Source: Brevundimonas aveniformis DSM 17977 (GTDB lineage: Bacteria; Pseudomonadota; Alphaproteobacteria; Caulobacterales; Caulobacteraceae). Taken from it: a DNA stretch of 64,000 nucleotides. The first letter of the stretch is position 1; every line of letters starts with the position of its first letter. The stretch spans positions 372,001 through 436,000 of the forward strand of contig NZ_AUAO01000001.1 of the NCBI RefSeq assembly GCF_000428765.1, given 5' to 3'. The translations under genes and the position numbers were made by a program. Of this stretch, positions 41,582 through 51,286 are shown one piece after another. The notes under the pieces were generated by a model that did not search any database, was not told where the DNA came from, and saw only the letters and a list, made by a program, of their open reading frames with translations.

Positions 41582-43558
41582 ATGATCGCGGAAATCGGGC
41601 ATCTCGCCCTCATCCTGGCATTTCTTCTGGCCCTGGTTCAGGCCGCCATGGGACTGAGTGGTGGCGCTCGCCGTGATAGCCGCCTGATGGCGGGGGCCCG
41701 CGCCTCGGCCCTGTTCCAGCTCCTGTTCGTCGCCATGGCATTCGTTGCCCTGGCGATCTGCTATCTGATCCCCGACTTCTCGGTGGCCCTGGTCCAGCAA
41801 CACAGCCACTCGACCCAGCCGTGGCCCTACCGGCTGGCGGCTACCTGGGGCAGCCATGAAGGCTCGCTGCTGTTGTGGGTGCTGATCCTGGCCATCTATG
41901 GAGCCGCAGCGGCCCTGTTCGGGCGGCGGCTGCGTCCGACCCTGGTGTCGCGCATGCTGGGGGTCCAGGCGTTGATCGCGGCGGCCTTTCTGGGATTTGC
42001 GCTGTTCACGTCCAACCCGTTCCTGCGACTGCACCCGGCTCCGCTGGATGGGGCAGAGCTCAATCCGCTGCTGCAGGACCCCGGCCTGGTCCTGCATCCG
42101 CCGCTGCTCTACCTCGGCTATGTCGGCTTCTCGGCGGCTTTCTCTTTGGCGGCAGCGGCCCTGATCGAAGGGCGCGCTGACATGGCCTTCGCCCGCTGGC
42201 TGCGCCCCTGGATCATCGCGGCCTGGTCGGCCCTGACGCTGGGCATCGCCTTGGGGTCGTGGTGGGCCTATTACGAACTGGGCTGGGGCGGCTGGTGGTT
42301 CTGGGACCCGGTCGAGAACGCCTCGCTCATGCCGTGGCTGGCCGGCACGGCCCTGCTCCATTCCGCCATTGTGCTGGAGAAGCGCGGGGCACTGATCAGC
42401 TGGACGCTCTTGCTGTCGATCCTGACCTTTTCGCTGAGCCTGCTGGGCACCTTCCTGGTGCGTTCAGGCGTTCTGACCAGTGTGCATGCCTTTGCGGTCG
42501 ATCCTGCGCGGGGCACGGCGATTCTGGGCTTTACGGTACTGGCGACAGGCGCGGCGCTGGCCCTCTACGGCTGGCGGGCCCCGTCGATGCAGACCGGCGC
42601 GGTCTTTTCCCCCGTCTCGCGCGAGGCCGGTCTGGCCCTGAACAACCTATTCTTGATGGCGGCCACGGCGACGGTGTTTCTGGGCACCTTCTATCCGGTC
42701 TTTGTCGAGGTCCTGTCGCAGGGTCAGGACCGCATCTCGGTCGGACCGCCCTACTATGCCATCACCTTTGTCCCACTGGTTTTGCCGCTGCTGGCCATCG
42801 TCGCTTATGGCCCGATGCTGAACTGGAAGCGGGACAGCCTCAAGGCGGTCACCGGGCGGCTGAAGTGGCCGCTGCTGATCGCCGCCCTCGCTCTGGTCGT
42901 CGCCATTTTTACTCTGGGCCCGTCGCATGTCCTTCAGATTCTCGGCGCGACGCTTGGGGTCTGGCTGATCGCCGGATCGGCCTGGGTGCTGGTTCGCCGC
43001 TGGACGGCGGCCGGTCGCGACGAGATCGGCTGGCGTATCCGCAAAACACCGCCGGCGGTCTGGGCCTTGTGCCTGGCTCATGCGGGCCTCGGCATGACGG
43101 CGCTAGGCATCGCCTCGGTCACGGCCCTGGAAACGGAAACTGTCGCGACCCTGACGCCCGGCCAATCGGTCGACTTCGCCGGACGCCGCATGACCTTGAC
43201 CGGAGCGGAAATCGTCGAGGGTCCTAACTATCGGGCCGAGCGCGTGATCCTGCACGCCACAGGCCCCGGCGTGAACCGCGAGATCATCTCGGAGCGTCGC
43301 TTCTATCCGGTGACCGGCACCTGGACGACCGAGGCGGGCATCGATCTGACGCCCCTGGGGGCCTACTACGTCTCGGTGGGTGAGCGCCGGGGTGACGGCG
43401 TCGTCATCCGGGCCTGGAATCATCCGATGGTCGGCTGGATCTGGTGGGGTGGGCTGGTGATGGCCTTCGGCGGTGCTCTCAGCCTGGCAGATCGACGCCT
43501 GCGTCTGGCCGCGCCCGCGCCGCGCGCGCCCGCGAAGACCGCGGAGGCCGCACCATGA
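41582..43558 (+). CDS. ccmF: Cytochrome c haem lyase subunit CcmF
   Basis: 658 aa, about 15 membrane helices. Carries the WxWD-type haem-handling motif WGGWWFWDPVENASLMPWL near 235-255, and periplasmic His-containing loops. CcmF accepts haem from CcmE and attaches it to apocytochrome. Start at 41582 chosen as the first residue of the N-terminal helix. ATGA overlap with ccmG. ccmABCDE are not in this window. Confidence 0.95.
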   Translation: MIAEIGHLALILAFLLALVQAAMGLSGGARRDSRLMAGARASALFQLLFVAMAFVALAICYLIPDFSVALVQQHSHSTQPWPYRLAATWGSHEGSLLLWVLILAIYGAAAALFGRRLRPTLVSRMLGVQALIAAAFLGFALFTSNPFLRLHPAPLDGAELNPLLQDPGLVLHPPLLYLGYVGFSAAFSLAAAALIEGRADMAFARWLRPWIIAAWSALTLGIALGSWWAYYELGWGGWWFWDPVENASLMPWLAGTALLHSAIVLEKRGALISWTLLLSILTFSLSLLGTFLVRSGVLTSVHAFAVDPARGTAILGFTVLATGAALALYGWRAPSMQTGAVFSPVSREAGLALNNLFLMAATATVFLGTFYPVFVEVLSQGQDRISVGPPYYAITFVPLVLPLLAIVAYGPMLNWKRDSLKAVTGRLKWPLLIAALALVVAIFTLGPSHVLQILGATLGVWLIAGSAWVLVRRWTAAGRDEIGWRIRKTPPAVWALCLAHAGLGMTALGIASVTALETETVATLTPGQSVDFAGRRMTLTGAEIVEGPNYRAERVILHATGPGVNREIISERRFYPVTGTWTTEAGIDLTPLGAYYVSVGERRGDGVVIRAWNHPMVGWIWWGGLVMAFGGALSLADRRLRLAAPAPRAPAKTAEAAP

Positions 43559-44094
43559 TCCGGCGGCTTATGTTCTTTGTACCGGTCGTGGCCCTGGCCG
43601 TTCTGGCGGGACTTCTCTGGCTGGGGCTAGGACGCGACCCCGAGGCCCTGCCCTCGACCCTGATCGACCGCCCCCTTCCGGCCTTCGAACTGGCCCCGGT
43701 TCGGACCGGCGAAGACCACGGCCTGGCCACAACCGATCTCACCGGTCGTCCGATGCTGCTGAACGTCTTTGCCAGCTGGTGTGTCGGCTGTCGGCTCGAG
43801 CATCCGTTCCTCATGGAGCTGGCTGGGCGTGGCGTGGTCATCCAGGGCCTCGACTGGAAGGACCCCCCAGGGGCCGGAGCCGCCTGGCTGGCGGAACACG
43901 GCGACCCCTATGCGCGCGTCGGCGATGATCCCGACGGGCGAACCGGGATTGATCTGGGTGTATCCGGCGCGCCCGAAACCTTTATCGTCGACGCCCGTGG
44001 GCGTGTCCGGCATCGCCATGTCGGGCCGATCACACCCGAGGTCTGGGAGACGGAACTGCGCCCGATCCTTCAGCGACTGGAGGCCGAAGGATGA
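43555..44094 (+). CDS. ccmG: Thiol:disulfide interchange protein CcmG (DsbE)
   Basis: 179 aa, anchored by one helix (about 5-25), periplasmic thioredoxin fold. Redox motif WCVGC in ASWCVGCRLEHP and the cis-Pro region GVSGAPETFIVD. Keeps apocytochrome Cys residues reduced for haem attachment. Starts on the ccmF stop (ATGA) and ends overlapping ccmH. Confidence 0.93.
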   Translation: MIRRLMFFVPVVALAVLAGLLWLGLGRDPEALPSTLIDRPLPAFELAPVRTGEDHGLATTDLTGRPMLLNVFASWCVGCRLEHPFLMELAGRGVVIQGLDWKDPPGAGAAWLAEHGDPYARVGDDPDGRTGIDLGVSGAPETFIVDARGRVRHRHVGPITPEVWETELRPILQRLEAEG

Positions 44095-44564
44095 AGCGAG
44101 CTGCCCTGATCCTGACGGCCCTGATCCTGATGGCCTCAGCGCCGCCTCCGCCTGCGCCGGTCGAAGATCGACCGCTGGCAGATCCGGCCCAGGAAGCCCG
44201 TGCCCAGGCGATCCACGAATCGTTGCGGTGTGTCGTTTGCCAGAACGAGTCCATTGCTGAATCCGGGGCCGTCCTCGCCGCCGACCTGCGCCAGGTCGTG
44301 CGCGAGCGCGTCAGCGCCGGCGACAGCGACAAGGAGGTCCGCGCCTTCATGGTCGAGCGATATGGTGACTTCGTCCTGCTCAAACCGCCATTTGAGGCAG
44401 CGACCTGGCTACTCTGGCTCGGCCCGTTTGCCGTTGTCCTGATCGGGGCCGGGGCGGTGTTTGCCTACCTGCGCCGTCGGCGAAGTGCCGGGGAAGCGAC
44501 ACCCCTGACGCGCGAGGAACGGGCGCGCCTTGATGCCCTTCTGGCCGAGGAGGACGAGGCATGA
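44091..44564 (+). CDS. ccmH: Cytochrome c maturation protein CcmH
   Basis: 157 aa. Signal peptide, then LRCVVCQNESIAES with the CxxC that acts on apocytochrome, helical domain with VRERVSAGDSDKEV, then a membrane helix and a charged tail. Matches the short form of CcmH/CycL. Four-base overlaps on both sides. Confidence 0.93.
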   Translation: MKRAALILTALILMASAPPPPAPVEDRPLADPAQEARAQAIHESLRCVVCQNESIAESGAVLAADLRQVVRERVSAGDSDKEVRAFMVERYGDFVLLKPPFEAATWLLWLGPFAVVLIGAGAVFAYLRRRRSAGEATPLTREERARLDALLAEEDEA

Positions 44565-45436
44565 TCTGGCTTGTTCTGGTCCCCATGGCCGCCTTGGCTG
44601 CCATGGCGGTGCTCCTGCCGTTCATTCGCCCCGACCGGACCGAACCCCTGCCCGAGCCGGCCCAGCCGCTGGCTCTGAAAGATCGGCTGGCCGAGATCGA
44701 TAGACAGGCCACTGACGGTGACCTCAGCGAAGGCGAAGCCAGCGCCCTGCGGCTGGAAGCGCATCGCCGGATTCTTGCGGAGGCCCGAACGGCGAACGGC
44801 ATGGCCCGCCCCTTGAGTCTGCGGGGCCGCCGGATCGTCGGCATCGGCGCGGCCGTCCTGGTCTTTGCGGGGGGGCTGGGGCTGTATGCGCTTCTGGGTC
44901 GGCCCGATCTGGCCCGCCCGGATGCCGCGGTTTCCGCGCCGGCCGACAGCTCGCTGAACCGGATGATCGCCGCCCTGGAGACGCGCGTTCAGGAAACCCC
45001 CGACGATGCCGAGATGTGGCGTATCCTGGGACAGGCCTATTCCCAGGCCGGACGCTTTGAGCCGGCCGCCGGGGCCTATGCGCGGGCCGCCCTGTTGATG
45101 CCCGACGATGCCCGCCTGCATTCGGCACTGGGTGAAGCCCTGGTTCAGGTCGGCGACGGGGTGGTCACCGACGATGCGCTCGTCGCCTTTCGGGCTGCGG
45201 TAGCCCGCGACCCGAACGACCCGCGCGCGCGCTACTTCCTTGCCCTGCACAAGGACCAGACCGGCGACCGCGACGGGGCCATGGAAGACTGGATCGCCCT
45301 GTTGAACAGCGCGCCAGCGGATGCGCCCTGGGCACCCCAGGTCCGTGCCCTCGTCGATCAGGTCGCTGCCGAGCGCGGCATCGACGTCTCAGGGCGGATC
45401 ACAGGATCGGACGCGAGCGGATCACGAGGTTCCTGA
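44561..45436 (+). CDS. ccmI: Cytochrome c maturation protein CcmI (TPR chaperone)
   Basis: 291 aa. Two membrane helices (1-20, and near 88-108) with a cytoplasmic leucine-zipper-like loop between, then a periplasmic TPR part (residues about 130-280, e.g. WRILGQAYSQAGRFEPAAGAY) that binds apocytochrome C-termini. Last of the ccmFGHI run. Its 3' end overlaps the convergent aldehyde dehydrogenase by 38 bases. Confidence 0.9.
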   Translation: MIWLVLVPMAALAAMAVLLPFIRPDRTEPLPEPAQPLALKDRLAEIDRQATDGDLSEGEASALRLEAHRRILAEARTANGMARPLSLRGRRIVGIGAAVLVFAGGLGLYALLGRPDLARPDAAVSAPADSSLNRMIAALETRVQETPDDAEMWRILGQAYSQAGRFEPAAGAYARAALLMPDDARLHSALGEALVQVGDGVVTDDALVAFRAAVARDPNDPRARYFLALHKDQTGDRDGAMEDWIALLNSAPADAPWAPQVRALVDQVAAERGIDVSGRITGSDASGSRGS

Positions 45437-46841
45437 TTTCGGTCATGCCCTCCATGGCAAAGCGCACGCCTTCGCGGCCCAGGCCGGAATCCTTGACCCC
45501 GCCGTACGGCATGTTGTCGACCCGGTAGGACGGAACGTCGCCCACGACGACACCTCCGACCTCAAGCCGGTCCCAGGCCATCAGGGCCTTGCTGAGATCA
45601 TGGGTGATGACCCCGGCCTGCAGGCCAAAGCGGCTGTCATTGACCTCGTCCAAAGCCTTGGCGAAGTCAGTGTAGCTCTGCAAGGTCGCCACTGGACCGA
45701 AGGCTTCTTCGCGGTTCAGCTTGGCGTCGTGGGGCACATCCTCGACCAGGGTCGCCTGCATCATGCAGCCGTCGCGCTCGCCCCCGACCAGCACCCGCGC
45801 GCCGCCGTCGACCGCCTCCTGGATCCAGTCTTCCAGCCGCCTCGCCTCGCCCTCGTCGATCACCGGCCCGATGAAGGTGTTCTCGTCCTTGGGGTCGCCG
45901 CAGACCAGCGACGCCGTCTTTTCGACCAGCCGCGCCTTCAGGTCGTCATAGATGTCGGCGTGGATCAGAATCCGCTGCACGCCGATGCAGGACTGGCCGG
46001 ACTGATAGAAGGCCCCGAAGACGATCCGCTCGACCGCGTCGTCCAGATCGGCGTCCCGGTCGACGATGACAGCGGCATTTCCACCCAGCTCCAGCACGAC
46101 CTTCTTGCGTCCCGCCCTGGCCTTCAACGCCCAGCCGACATCCGGCGATCCTGTGAACGACAACAGCTTCAGCCGGTCATCGGTGGTGAACAGATCCGCC
46201 CCGTCGCGGGTCGCCGGCAGAATGGAGAAGGCCCCCTTGGGCAGGTCCGTCTCGGCCAGAACCTCCCCGATGATCAGTGCCCCCAACGGCGTCTTGGAGG
46301 CCGGCTTCAAGACAAACGGACAGCCCACCGCCAGCGCCGGTGCCACCTTGTGCGCCGCCAGGTTCAGCGGAAAATTGAACGGAGAAATGAAAGAGCACGG
46401 TCCGATCGGCACGCGCTTCCAGATGCCCTGATAGCCTTTCGCCCTTGCCGAAATGTCCAGTGGCTGATGCTCACCGGTGATGCGGACGCTCTCCTCAGCC
46501 GCCACCCGGAAGGTGTCGATGAGACGGGTGACCTCGCCGCGCGAATCCCGGATCGGCTTGCCGGCCTCCACGCAGAGCGACCAGGCCAGCTCTTCGGCCC
46601 GTTCCGTAAAGCGGGCGACACAGTGCATCAGCACCGCCTGACGTTCATAGGCCGCCATGTCGCTCATCGGCTCGCTGGCCTTCACCGCCCAGCCGATCGC
46701 CTCGTGGATGACGTCCGGGCTGGCCATGGCCACGCGCGTTGCCACCCGGCCGGAGTATTTGTCGGTAACCTCAAGATCGGCGTTCGGCTGCACCGGCTCA
46801 TTGGCGAGGTAGAGGGGGTAGGTGTCCTTGAGCTGGAACAT
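45399..46841 (-). CDS. Aldehyde dehydrogenase, NAD(P)-dependent
   Basis: 480 aa. Catalytic Cys in YQSGQSCIGVQRI and Glu in VLELGGNAAVIV; Rossmann GxG-type LSFTGSPDVGW. PFNFPLNLAAHKVAPALAVG is a substrate-entry signature shared with lactaldehyde, glyceraldehyde-3-phosphate (GapN-like) and semialdehyde dehydrogenases, so the exact substrate is open. AGGGAG before ATG. Confidence 0.9.
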   Translation of the reverse strand: MFQLKDTYPLYLANEPVQPNADLEVTDKYSGRVATRVAMASPDVIHEAIGWAVKASEPMSDMAAYERQAVLMHCVARFTERAEELAWSLCVEAGKPIRDSRGEVTRLIDTFRVAAEESVRITGEHQPLDISARAKGYQGIWKRVPIGPCSFISPFNFPLNLAAHKVAPALAVGCPFVLKPASKTPLGALIIGEVLAETDLPKGAFSILPATRDGADLFTTDDRLKLLSFTGSPDVGWALKARAGRKKVVLELGGNAAVIVDRDADLDDAVERIVFGAFYQSGQSCIGVQRILIHADIYDDLKARLVEKTASLVCGDPKDENTFIGPVIDEGEARRLEDWIQEAVDGGARVLVGGERDGCMMQATLVEDVPHDAKLNREEAFGPVATLQSYTDFAKALDEVNDSRFGLQAGVITHDLSKALMAWDRLEVGGVVVGDVPSYRVDNMPYGGVKDSGLGREGVRFAMEGMTEIRNLVIRSRPIL

Positions 46842-46912
46842 GGCGCGGCTCCCTTTGCTGGGCCAGCGGTATGGGACTGGAGCCCACGGAGCAAGCCGCC
46901 TACATAGGCGAC

Positions 46913-47113
46913 ATGACCGATATCCCCGAGATCGAAGGTGCTGCACCGGGCAAGACGCTGAGCCCCGAGGCCAGGCGTGCGCTCGAAGAGGCGGCCGCGC
47001 GGCGGGCGGCGACACCCTCGAGCGACCTGCCCCCTGAAGCCGGCGGCCGTGGCGGCGAGGAACCGACCCGCTACGGGGATTGGGAAAAGAAGGGCCTGAC
47101 CGTCGACTTCTAA
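46913..47113 (+). CDS. Succinate dehydrogenase assembly factor 4 (DUF1674)
   Basis: 66 aa. C-terminal signature GGRGGEEPTRYGDWEKKG, shared with mitochondrial SDHAF4 (Sdh8), which protects the flavinylated SdhA before complex assembly. ATG at 46913 has AGGCG; an ATG at 46871 gives a 14-residue extension without a ribosome site. sdh genes are not in the window. Confidence 0.88.
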   Translation: MTDIPEIEGAAPGKTLSPEARRALEEAAARRAATPSSDLPPEAGGRGGEEPTRYGDWEKKGLTVDF

Positions 47114-47198
47114 CCCACCGCGGGAATCTTAAGGTTAAACCGCCGTTTACTCGGTGTTTGGGTTTGAAGCCTTGCACGCTTCGGCGCTGACTGGTGCC

Positions 47199-48080
47199 AT
47201 GAGACAGCTCCTGCCCGCTCTTGCGCTTTTTGCCGTCGCGGCCTTCCCGGTCGCGGCCCATGCTGAACTCTCCGGCTTTAACGGCGGTGACCGCGGTGGC
47301 GGTGGCAGCTACGGCGGCGGCTACGGCGGCGGCGGTTGCAATACCGGCTGCGGCGGTGGCGGAGGCCATGGTGGCGGACATGGTGGCGGTCATGGCGGAG
47401 GGGGCCATGGGGGTGGTCATGGCGGCGGTCGCGGCGGCGGCGACGTCAACATCGACATCAATGTCTCCAGCCACTCATCGGCTAGCGCCGGGGCCTATGC
47501 CGCCGCCTCATCTCGCGCCTACGGTTATGCCGCTCAGTCGGATTTCTACGGCGGTTCACAGTCCCAGAGCATCGCCTATGGCTCGCCCCCCGCCGGGGGT
47601 GGCGGCTACGGCTATGGCGCGGCCTGTGCCTCTCCATGCGGCGTTACGCCCGTCGGCTATACTGTTGCGCCCTATGGCCCGGGCGGGCCCTTTGTCACCT
47701 ATACGGTCGTCGACAGCCGGTCCTATCGCCGGGAGTACAGCCGCGAAGAGGTTTCGCACCGCTATTCAGATTCCTACGGGCGTCGTTCCGAGGGCGCGCG
47801 TCGCTACGAATGCAGCTACGACAGCCGCTACGATCAAGCGGCGAACTGTGATCAAGACGTCCATGACGACCGCTCACGGGGTGACTACGTCCAGGCCTTC
47901 CACGACGGCTATCAGACCGGCTACAGCGACGGCTATTACAGCCGCGACTGCGACTGCTACGTCCAGCAGGAGCCCCCGGCTCCGCCGCCCCCGCCGGTGA
48001 CGCAAGCGCCCGATACCTACCACGATCCTACTGAGCCGGATCGCGGTTGCTATCGGGGTGGTTCGGGCGAGTGCGGCTGA
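47199..48080 (+). CDS. Gly/His-rich exported protein
   Basis: 293 aa. Signal peptide to AHA, then GGYGGGYGGG-type glycine runs, two Cys, and a GGGHGGGH metal-binding-like stretch (about 70-100), then a Ser/Tyr-rich middle and an Asp/Tyr/Arg-rich half with DYVQAFHDGYQTGYSDGYYS. No domain known. Looks like a structural or metal-sequestering envelope protein. Ends one base before ubiB's stop. Confidence 0.75.
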   Translation: MRQLLPALALFAVAAFPVAAHAELSGFNGGDRGGGGSYGGGYGGGGCNTGCGGGGGHGGGHGGGHGGGGHGGGHGGGRGGGDVNIDINVSSHSSASAGAYAAASSRAYGYAAQSDFYGGSQSQSIAYGSPPAGGGGYGYGAACASPCGVTPVGYTVAPYGPGGPFVTYTVVDSRSYRREYSREEVSHRYSDSYGRRSEGARRYECSYDSRYDQAANCDQDVHDDRSRGDYVQAFHDGYQTGYSDGYYSRDCDCYVQQEPPAPPPPPVTQAPDTYHDPTEPDRGCYRGGSGECG

Positions 48081-48081
48081 C

Positions 48082-49650
48082 CTAGCCCGCAACGACGCCG
48101 GCGACGGCGACGGCCAGGGCCGCCAGGGCAATCACAAACCCCGCCGCTCCCCAGTCATCACCTCGGCGCTCCTGGATGATCACCGGAGGCTGGGGCGGTG
48201 TCTCGACCAGGCGGATCAGCCCACGCACCGCCCGACGCAGCTCCTCAAGGCCGTCCTTGATCTGACCGCGCGGGCCCAGTTCTTCGCGAATCCACCGCTC
48301 GACCACCGGCCGGGCCGCGGCCCACAGATCGTGATCCGGGTTCAGCCGCCGGGCCACGCCCTCAACCGATACCATCGTCTTCTGCAGCAGGATCAACTCG
48401 GGCCGCAGCCGCATGTCGAACAGGGCCGTGATCTCGAAGAGCTGACCGAGCAACCGCCCCATCGACACCTGACTGGCCTGTTTGCCGATCACCGGCTCTC
48501 CCACCGCACGCAGGGCCTGGGCAAAGGTTTCGACCGAATGCTGGGCCGGCACATAGCCGGCCTCGAAATGCACCCGCGCAATCCGGTCATAGTCCCGCGA
48601 AATGAAGCCCCAGAGAATTTCGGCCAGATAGCGCCGCTCTGACGGCCCAAGCCGCCCGACAATGCCGAAATCGATCGCCGTCAGCTTGTCCGGGGCCTCG
48701 GCGAACAGATTGCCTTCGTGAAGGTCGGCATGGAACACGCCGTGATCCAGCGCCTGACTGAGGAAGGCCCGCACGACCTTGTCGGCAAGCTCATTCTGAT
48801 GAAACGCCGGATCCGCGACAATGTCCGGGTCTGTCATCGGAATACCGGGGGCCCAGGTCAGGGTCAGGACCCGTTTGCCGACCCCCTCCCAGACGACGGA
48901 CGGTGCCGACATGTAGCCGTCCTTGGCCATGACCTCAGCCAGTTCGGACGCCGCGGCCGCTTCCAGCCGCATATCCAGTTCCAGGTCCAGCGCGCGCGCT
49001 ATCGTTTCGACGAAGGCCGACGGCTCCAGCCGCCGCGCGATCGGGATCAGCCGCCAGACGATGCGCGCGCCCAGGCGCATGGAATCCAGGCCCTTCTCGA
49101 CCTGCCGCTCGACGCCGGGGCGCAGCACCTTGACCGCGACCTTGGTTCCGTCGGCCAGCCGCGCCGGGTGCGCCTGGGCCAGCGACGCGGCGGCCACCGC
49201 CGGTTCGAAATCGGCGAACAAGGCCTCGACCGGCTTGCCCAACGACCGCTCGACCTCGCGCCGGGCCTGGTCGACCGGGAAGGGCGGCAGGGCGTCTTTC
49301 AGGCGGCCGAGATCACGGGCGAACTCCAGGCCGAAGATGTCCGCGCGGGTCGCCAGCACCTGACCGAGCTTGATCGCCACCGGCCCCAGTTGTTCGAAGG
49401 CCTTGCCGAGGCGTTGGCCGGGCCGTCCCTGTTTGCCCTGACGCCCGGAGAAGAGCTGGACCGTCCAGGCGAAAGGTCGGCTCCATGCCGGCAACAGCGG
49501 ATTGACCTCGCGCGGCACCAAGGCGTCGTAGCGCGCCAGCACCCACAGCCAGCCCCACAGGCGAAAAAAGGCCGTGACCGGGTTCCTGACCGGATGGTCA
49601 GCCGGCGGCGGCGGCGGATCGCGATAGACCGGCCCGCTCAGATCGCCCAC
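48082..49650 (-). CDS. ubiB: Ubiquinone biosynthesis kinase-like protein UbiB
   Basis: 522 aa atypical ABC1/ADCK kinase. KxGQ motif [17 protein letters not shown]-lysine [10 protein letters not shown], catalytic [10 protein letters not shown] and DFGIVGRLG; two membrane helices at the C-terminus. Needed for aerobic ubiquinone synthesis. GTG at 49650 is a guess inside the 13-base overlap with ubiE; no ATG exists near. Confidence 0.9.
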   Translation of the reverse strand: MGDLSGPVYRDPPPPPADHPVRNPVTAFFRLWGWLWVLARYDALVPREVNPLLPAWSRPFAWTVQLFSGRQGKQGRPGQRLGKAFEQLGPVAIKLGQVLATRADIFGLEFARDLGRLKDALPPFPVDQARREVERSLGKPVEALFADFEPAVAAASLAQAHPARLADGTKVAVKVLRPGVERQVEKGLDSMRLGARIVWRLIPIARRLEPSAFVETIARALDLELDMRLEAAAASELAEVMAKDGYMSAPSVVWEGVGKRVLTLTWAPGIPMTDPDIVADPAFHQNELADKVVRAFLSQALDHGVFHADLHEGNLFAEAPDKLTAIDFGIVGRLGPSERRYLAEILWGFISRDYDRIARVHFEAGYVPAQHSVETFAQALRAVGEPVIGKQASQVSMGRLLGQLFEITALFDMRLRPELILLQKTMVSVEGVARRLNPDHDLWAAARPVVERWIREELGPRGQIKDGLEELRRAVRGLIRLVETPPQPPVIIQERRGDDWGAAGFVIALAALAVAVAGVVAG

Positions 49651-50402
49651 CCATGGTGAAGGGCCGCAACCCCGCCGGAATAGTCCGTCCAGCCGACACG
49701 CCCGAAACCGGCGTCCTCGATCATTTTTGCGAACGTCTTCTGGTCCGGGAACCGGCGGATCGATTCCACCAGATACTGATAGCTGTCGCGGTCGCCCGTC
49801 ACCGCCTGGCCGATGGCCGGGATCGCATTGAATGACCAAGCGTCATAGGCCGCCCGGATGGCCGAGGCCTTGGGCCGCGAAAACTCCAGACACAGGAACC
49901 GCCCGCCAGGCTTCAGCACCCGTCGCGCCTCCGCAAGGGCCGTCGGCACATGGGCGACATTGCGGATGCCGAACGAGATCACATAGGCGTCGGCCACCGC
50001 GTCCGGGATCGGCAGGTTCATGGCGTCGCCGACATTCCAGGTCATCTCGGGCTCGCCGCCCTTCTTGCGACCGGCGGCAATCATCTCGGCGTTGTAGTCG
50101 ATCACCATGACCGTTGCGTCCGGCCCGCCGCGCCGCTGCTGGACCTTGCGGGCCATCTTCGAAAAGCGCCGCGCCATGTCGCCGGTGCCGCCGGCCAGAT
50201 CGAGGATCAGTTCGCCCGGCTGGGGGTTTAGGCGGTTAGCCGCCATGTCCTTCCACAGGCGGTGGACGCCCCCGGACATCAGGTCATTCATCACGTCGTA
50301 GCGGTCTGCCACGCTGTCGAAGACGCCGCGCACCAGGCGCACCTTCTCGCGCGCATCGACGTCGCGGAAACCAAAGCTGGAAGTGGACGGGGCCTCGCTC
50401 AT
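49638..50402 (-). CDS. ubiE: Ubiquinone/menaquinone C-methyltransferase UbiE
   Basis: 254 aa. SAM motifs [14 protein letters not shown] (near 70), VIDYNAEMI and [22 protein letters not shown] is the family signature. C-methylates the benzoquinone ring. First of ubiE-ubiB. Confidence 0.95.
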   Translation of the reverse strand: MSEAPSTSSFGFRDVDAREKVRLVRGVFDSVADRYDVMNDLMSGGVHRLWKDMAANRLNPQPGELILDLAGGTGDMARRFSKMARKVQQRRGGPDATVMVIDYNAEMIAAGRKKGGEPEMTWNVGDAMNLPIPDAVADAYVISFGIRNVAHVPTALAEARRVLKPGGRFLCLEFSRPKASAIRAAYDAWSFNAIPAIGQAVTGDRDSYQYLVESIRRFPDQKTFAKMIEDAGFGRVGWTDYSGGVAALHHGWAI

Positions 50403-50420
50403 GCGCGGGGCTTTAGCGCC

Positions 50421-51284
50421 TTATCGCGCCTGGGTCACGCCACCACGATCCGTAACATCACCCACGCGGCGGGGTTGGCCGGCAAACTCTGCCGAAAAGG
50501 CCGGATCAATCAGGCTGCGAAAGGCGCTCTGCGGCACCACGATCTGATAGGAACCCTCGACATAGGGGCCCACCTGATAAGGGCCGATCAGGAATTCCAG
50601 ACCACCGACCCGACCGCTGGTCGTCGAGGCCGCCAGGACAAAAGGCGTCTGGGCCGCACGCGGACACGACCAGTCACCGTCGGTGCCCACCGACAAATGC
50701 GATGGCTCGCCGGTGGTGGCGGCCCGCGCCGTATTGATGGCATCACACAGGGCCTGATCCAGGACCGACATATCCGCCCCGCGCCGGAACAGCGAGGCCG
50801 GCTGCAGACGACGATCCGCCGTCTTGTCCCAAAGCACCGCGCCAAAGGACGAATTCGGATGCGCCCCGCCGGTGTATTCGAAATTGACCTCCGTCAGGCT
50901 CAGCAGGCGTGCACTCTGACCGGCCATCTCATAGGTGACGCTGCGCTCATAGGGAGGAAAGCCGTCCTCACCGGAATATTCCGTGTGATCGGACTGGGCC
51001 CCCTCGAGGAAGGCCCGCATGCCCTGAACCTCTTCGCGATAGAGGGTTGCATGCAGGTCGGGATAGGCAATGACGGCTTCCGGCAAGGTCAGTTCGACAT
51101 CGGCATAGGCGGTTTCGCGCGAATAGGTCAGGGGCGCGGCCTGCTCGGCCTCTGTCACCTGCGGATCGGCTTGGGGTTGCGCAGGCGGCGCTTCGGCTAC
51201 CGTGCGGGTCGCTTCATCGTCGGTGCCACGCTGGCACGCCGCGACCAGGACAAGAGCCGCGAGGGCGAAATGGACCGGCTTCAT
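50421..51284 (-). CDS. DUF3298/DUF4163 lipoprotein
   Basis: 287 aa. Signal peptide with lipobox LVLVAAC, an Ala/Pro/Glu-rich linker, then the DUF4163 core with YTGGAHPNSSFGA and the DUF3298 C-terminus. Related to RsiV-like and PdaC extracytoplasmic domains; role unknown. Three-gene leftward run with ubiA upstream. Confidence 0.85.
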   Translation of the reverse strand: MKPVHFALAALVLVAACQRGTDDEATRTVAEAPPAQPQADPQVTEAEQAAPLTYSRETAYADVELTLPEAVIAYPDLHATLYREEVQGMRAFLEGAQSDHTEYSGEDGFPPYERSVTYEMAGQSARLLSLTEVNFEYTGGAHPNSSFGAVLWDKTADRRLQPASLFRRGADMSVLDQALCDAINTARAATTGEPSHLSVGTDGDWSCPRAAQTPFVLAASTTSGRVGGLEFLIGPYQVGPYVEGSYQIVVPQSAFRSLIDPAFSAEFAGQPRRVGDVTDRGGVTQAR

Positions 51285-51286
51285 CG

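Noticed and set aside
45321-46907. 528-codon frame antisense to the aldehyde dehydrogenase
   Set aside because: Shadow of a conserved enzyme; no recognisable protein.
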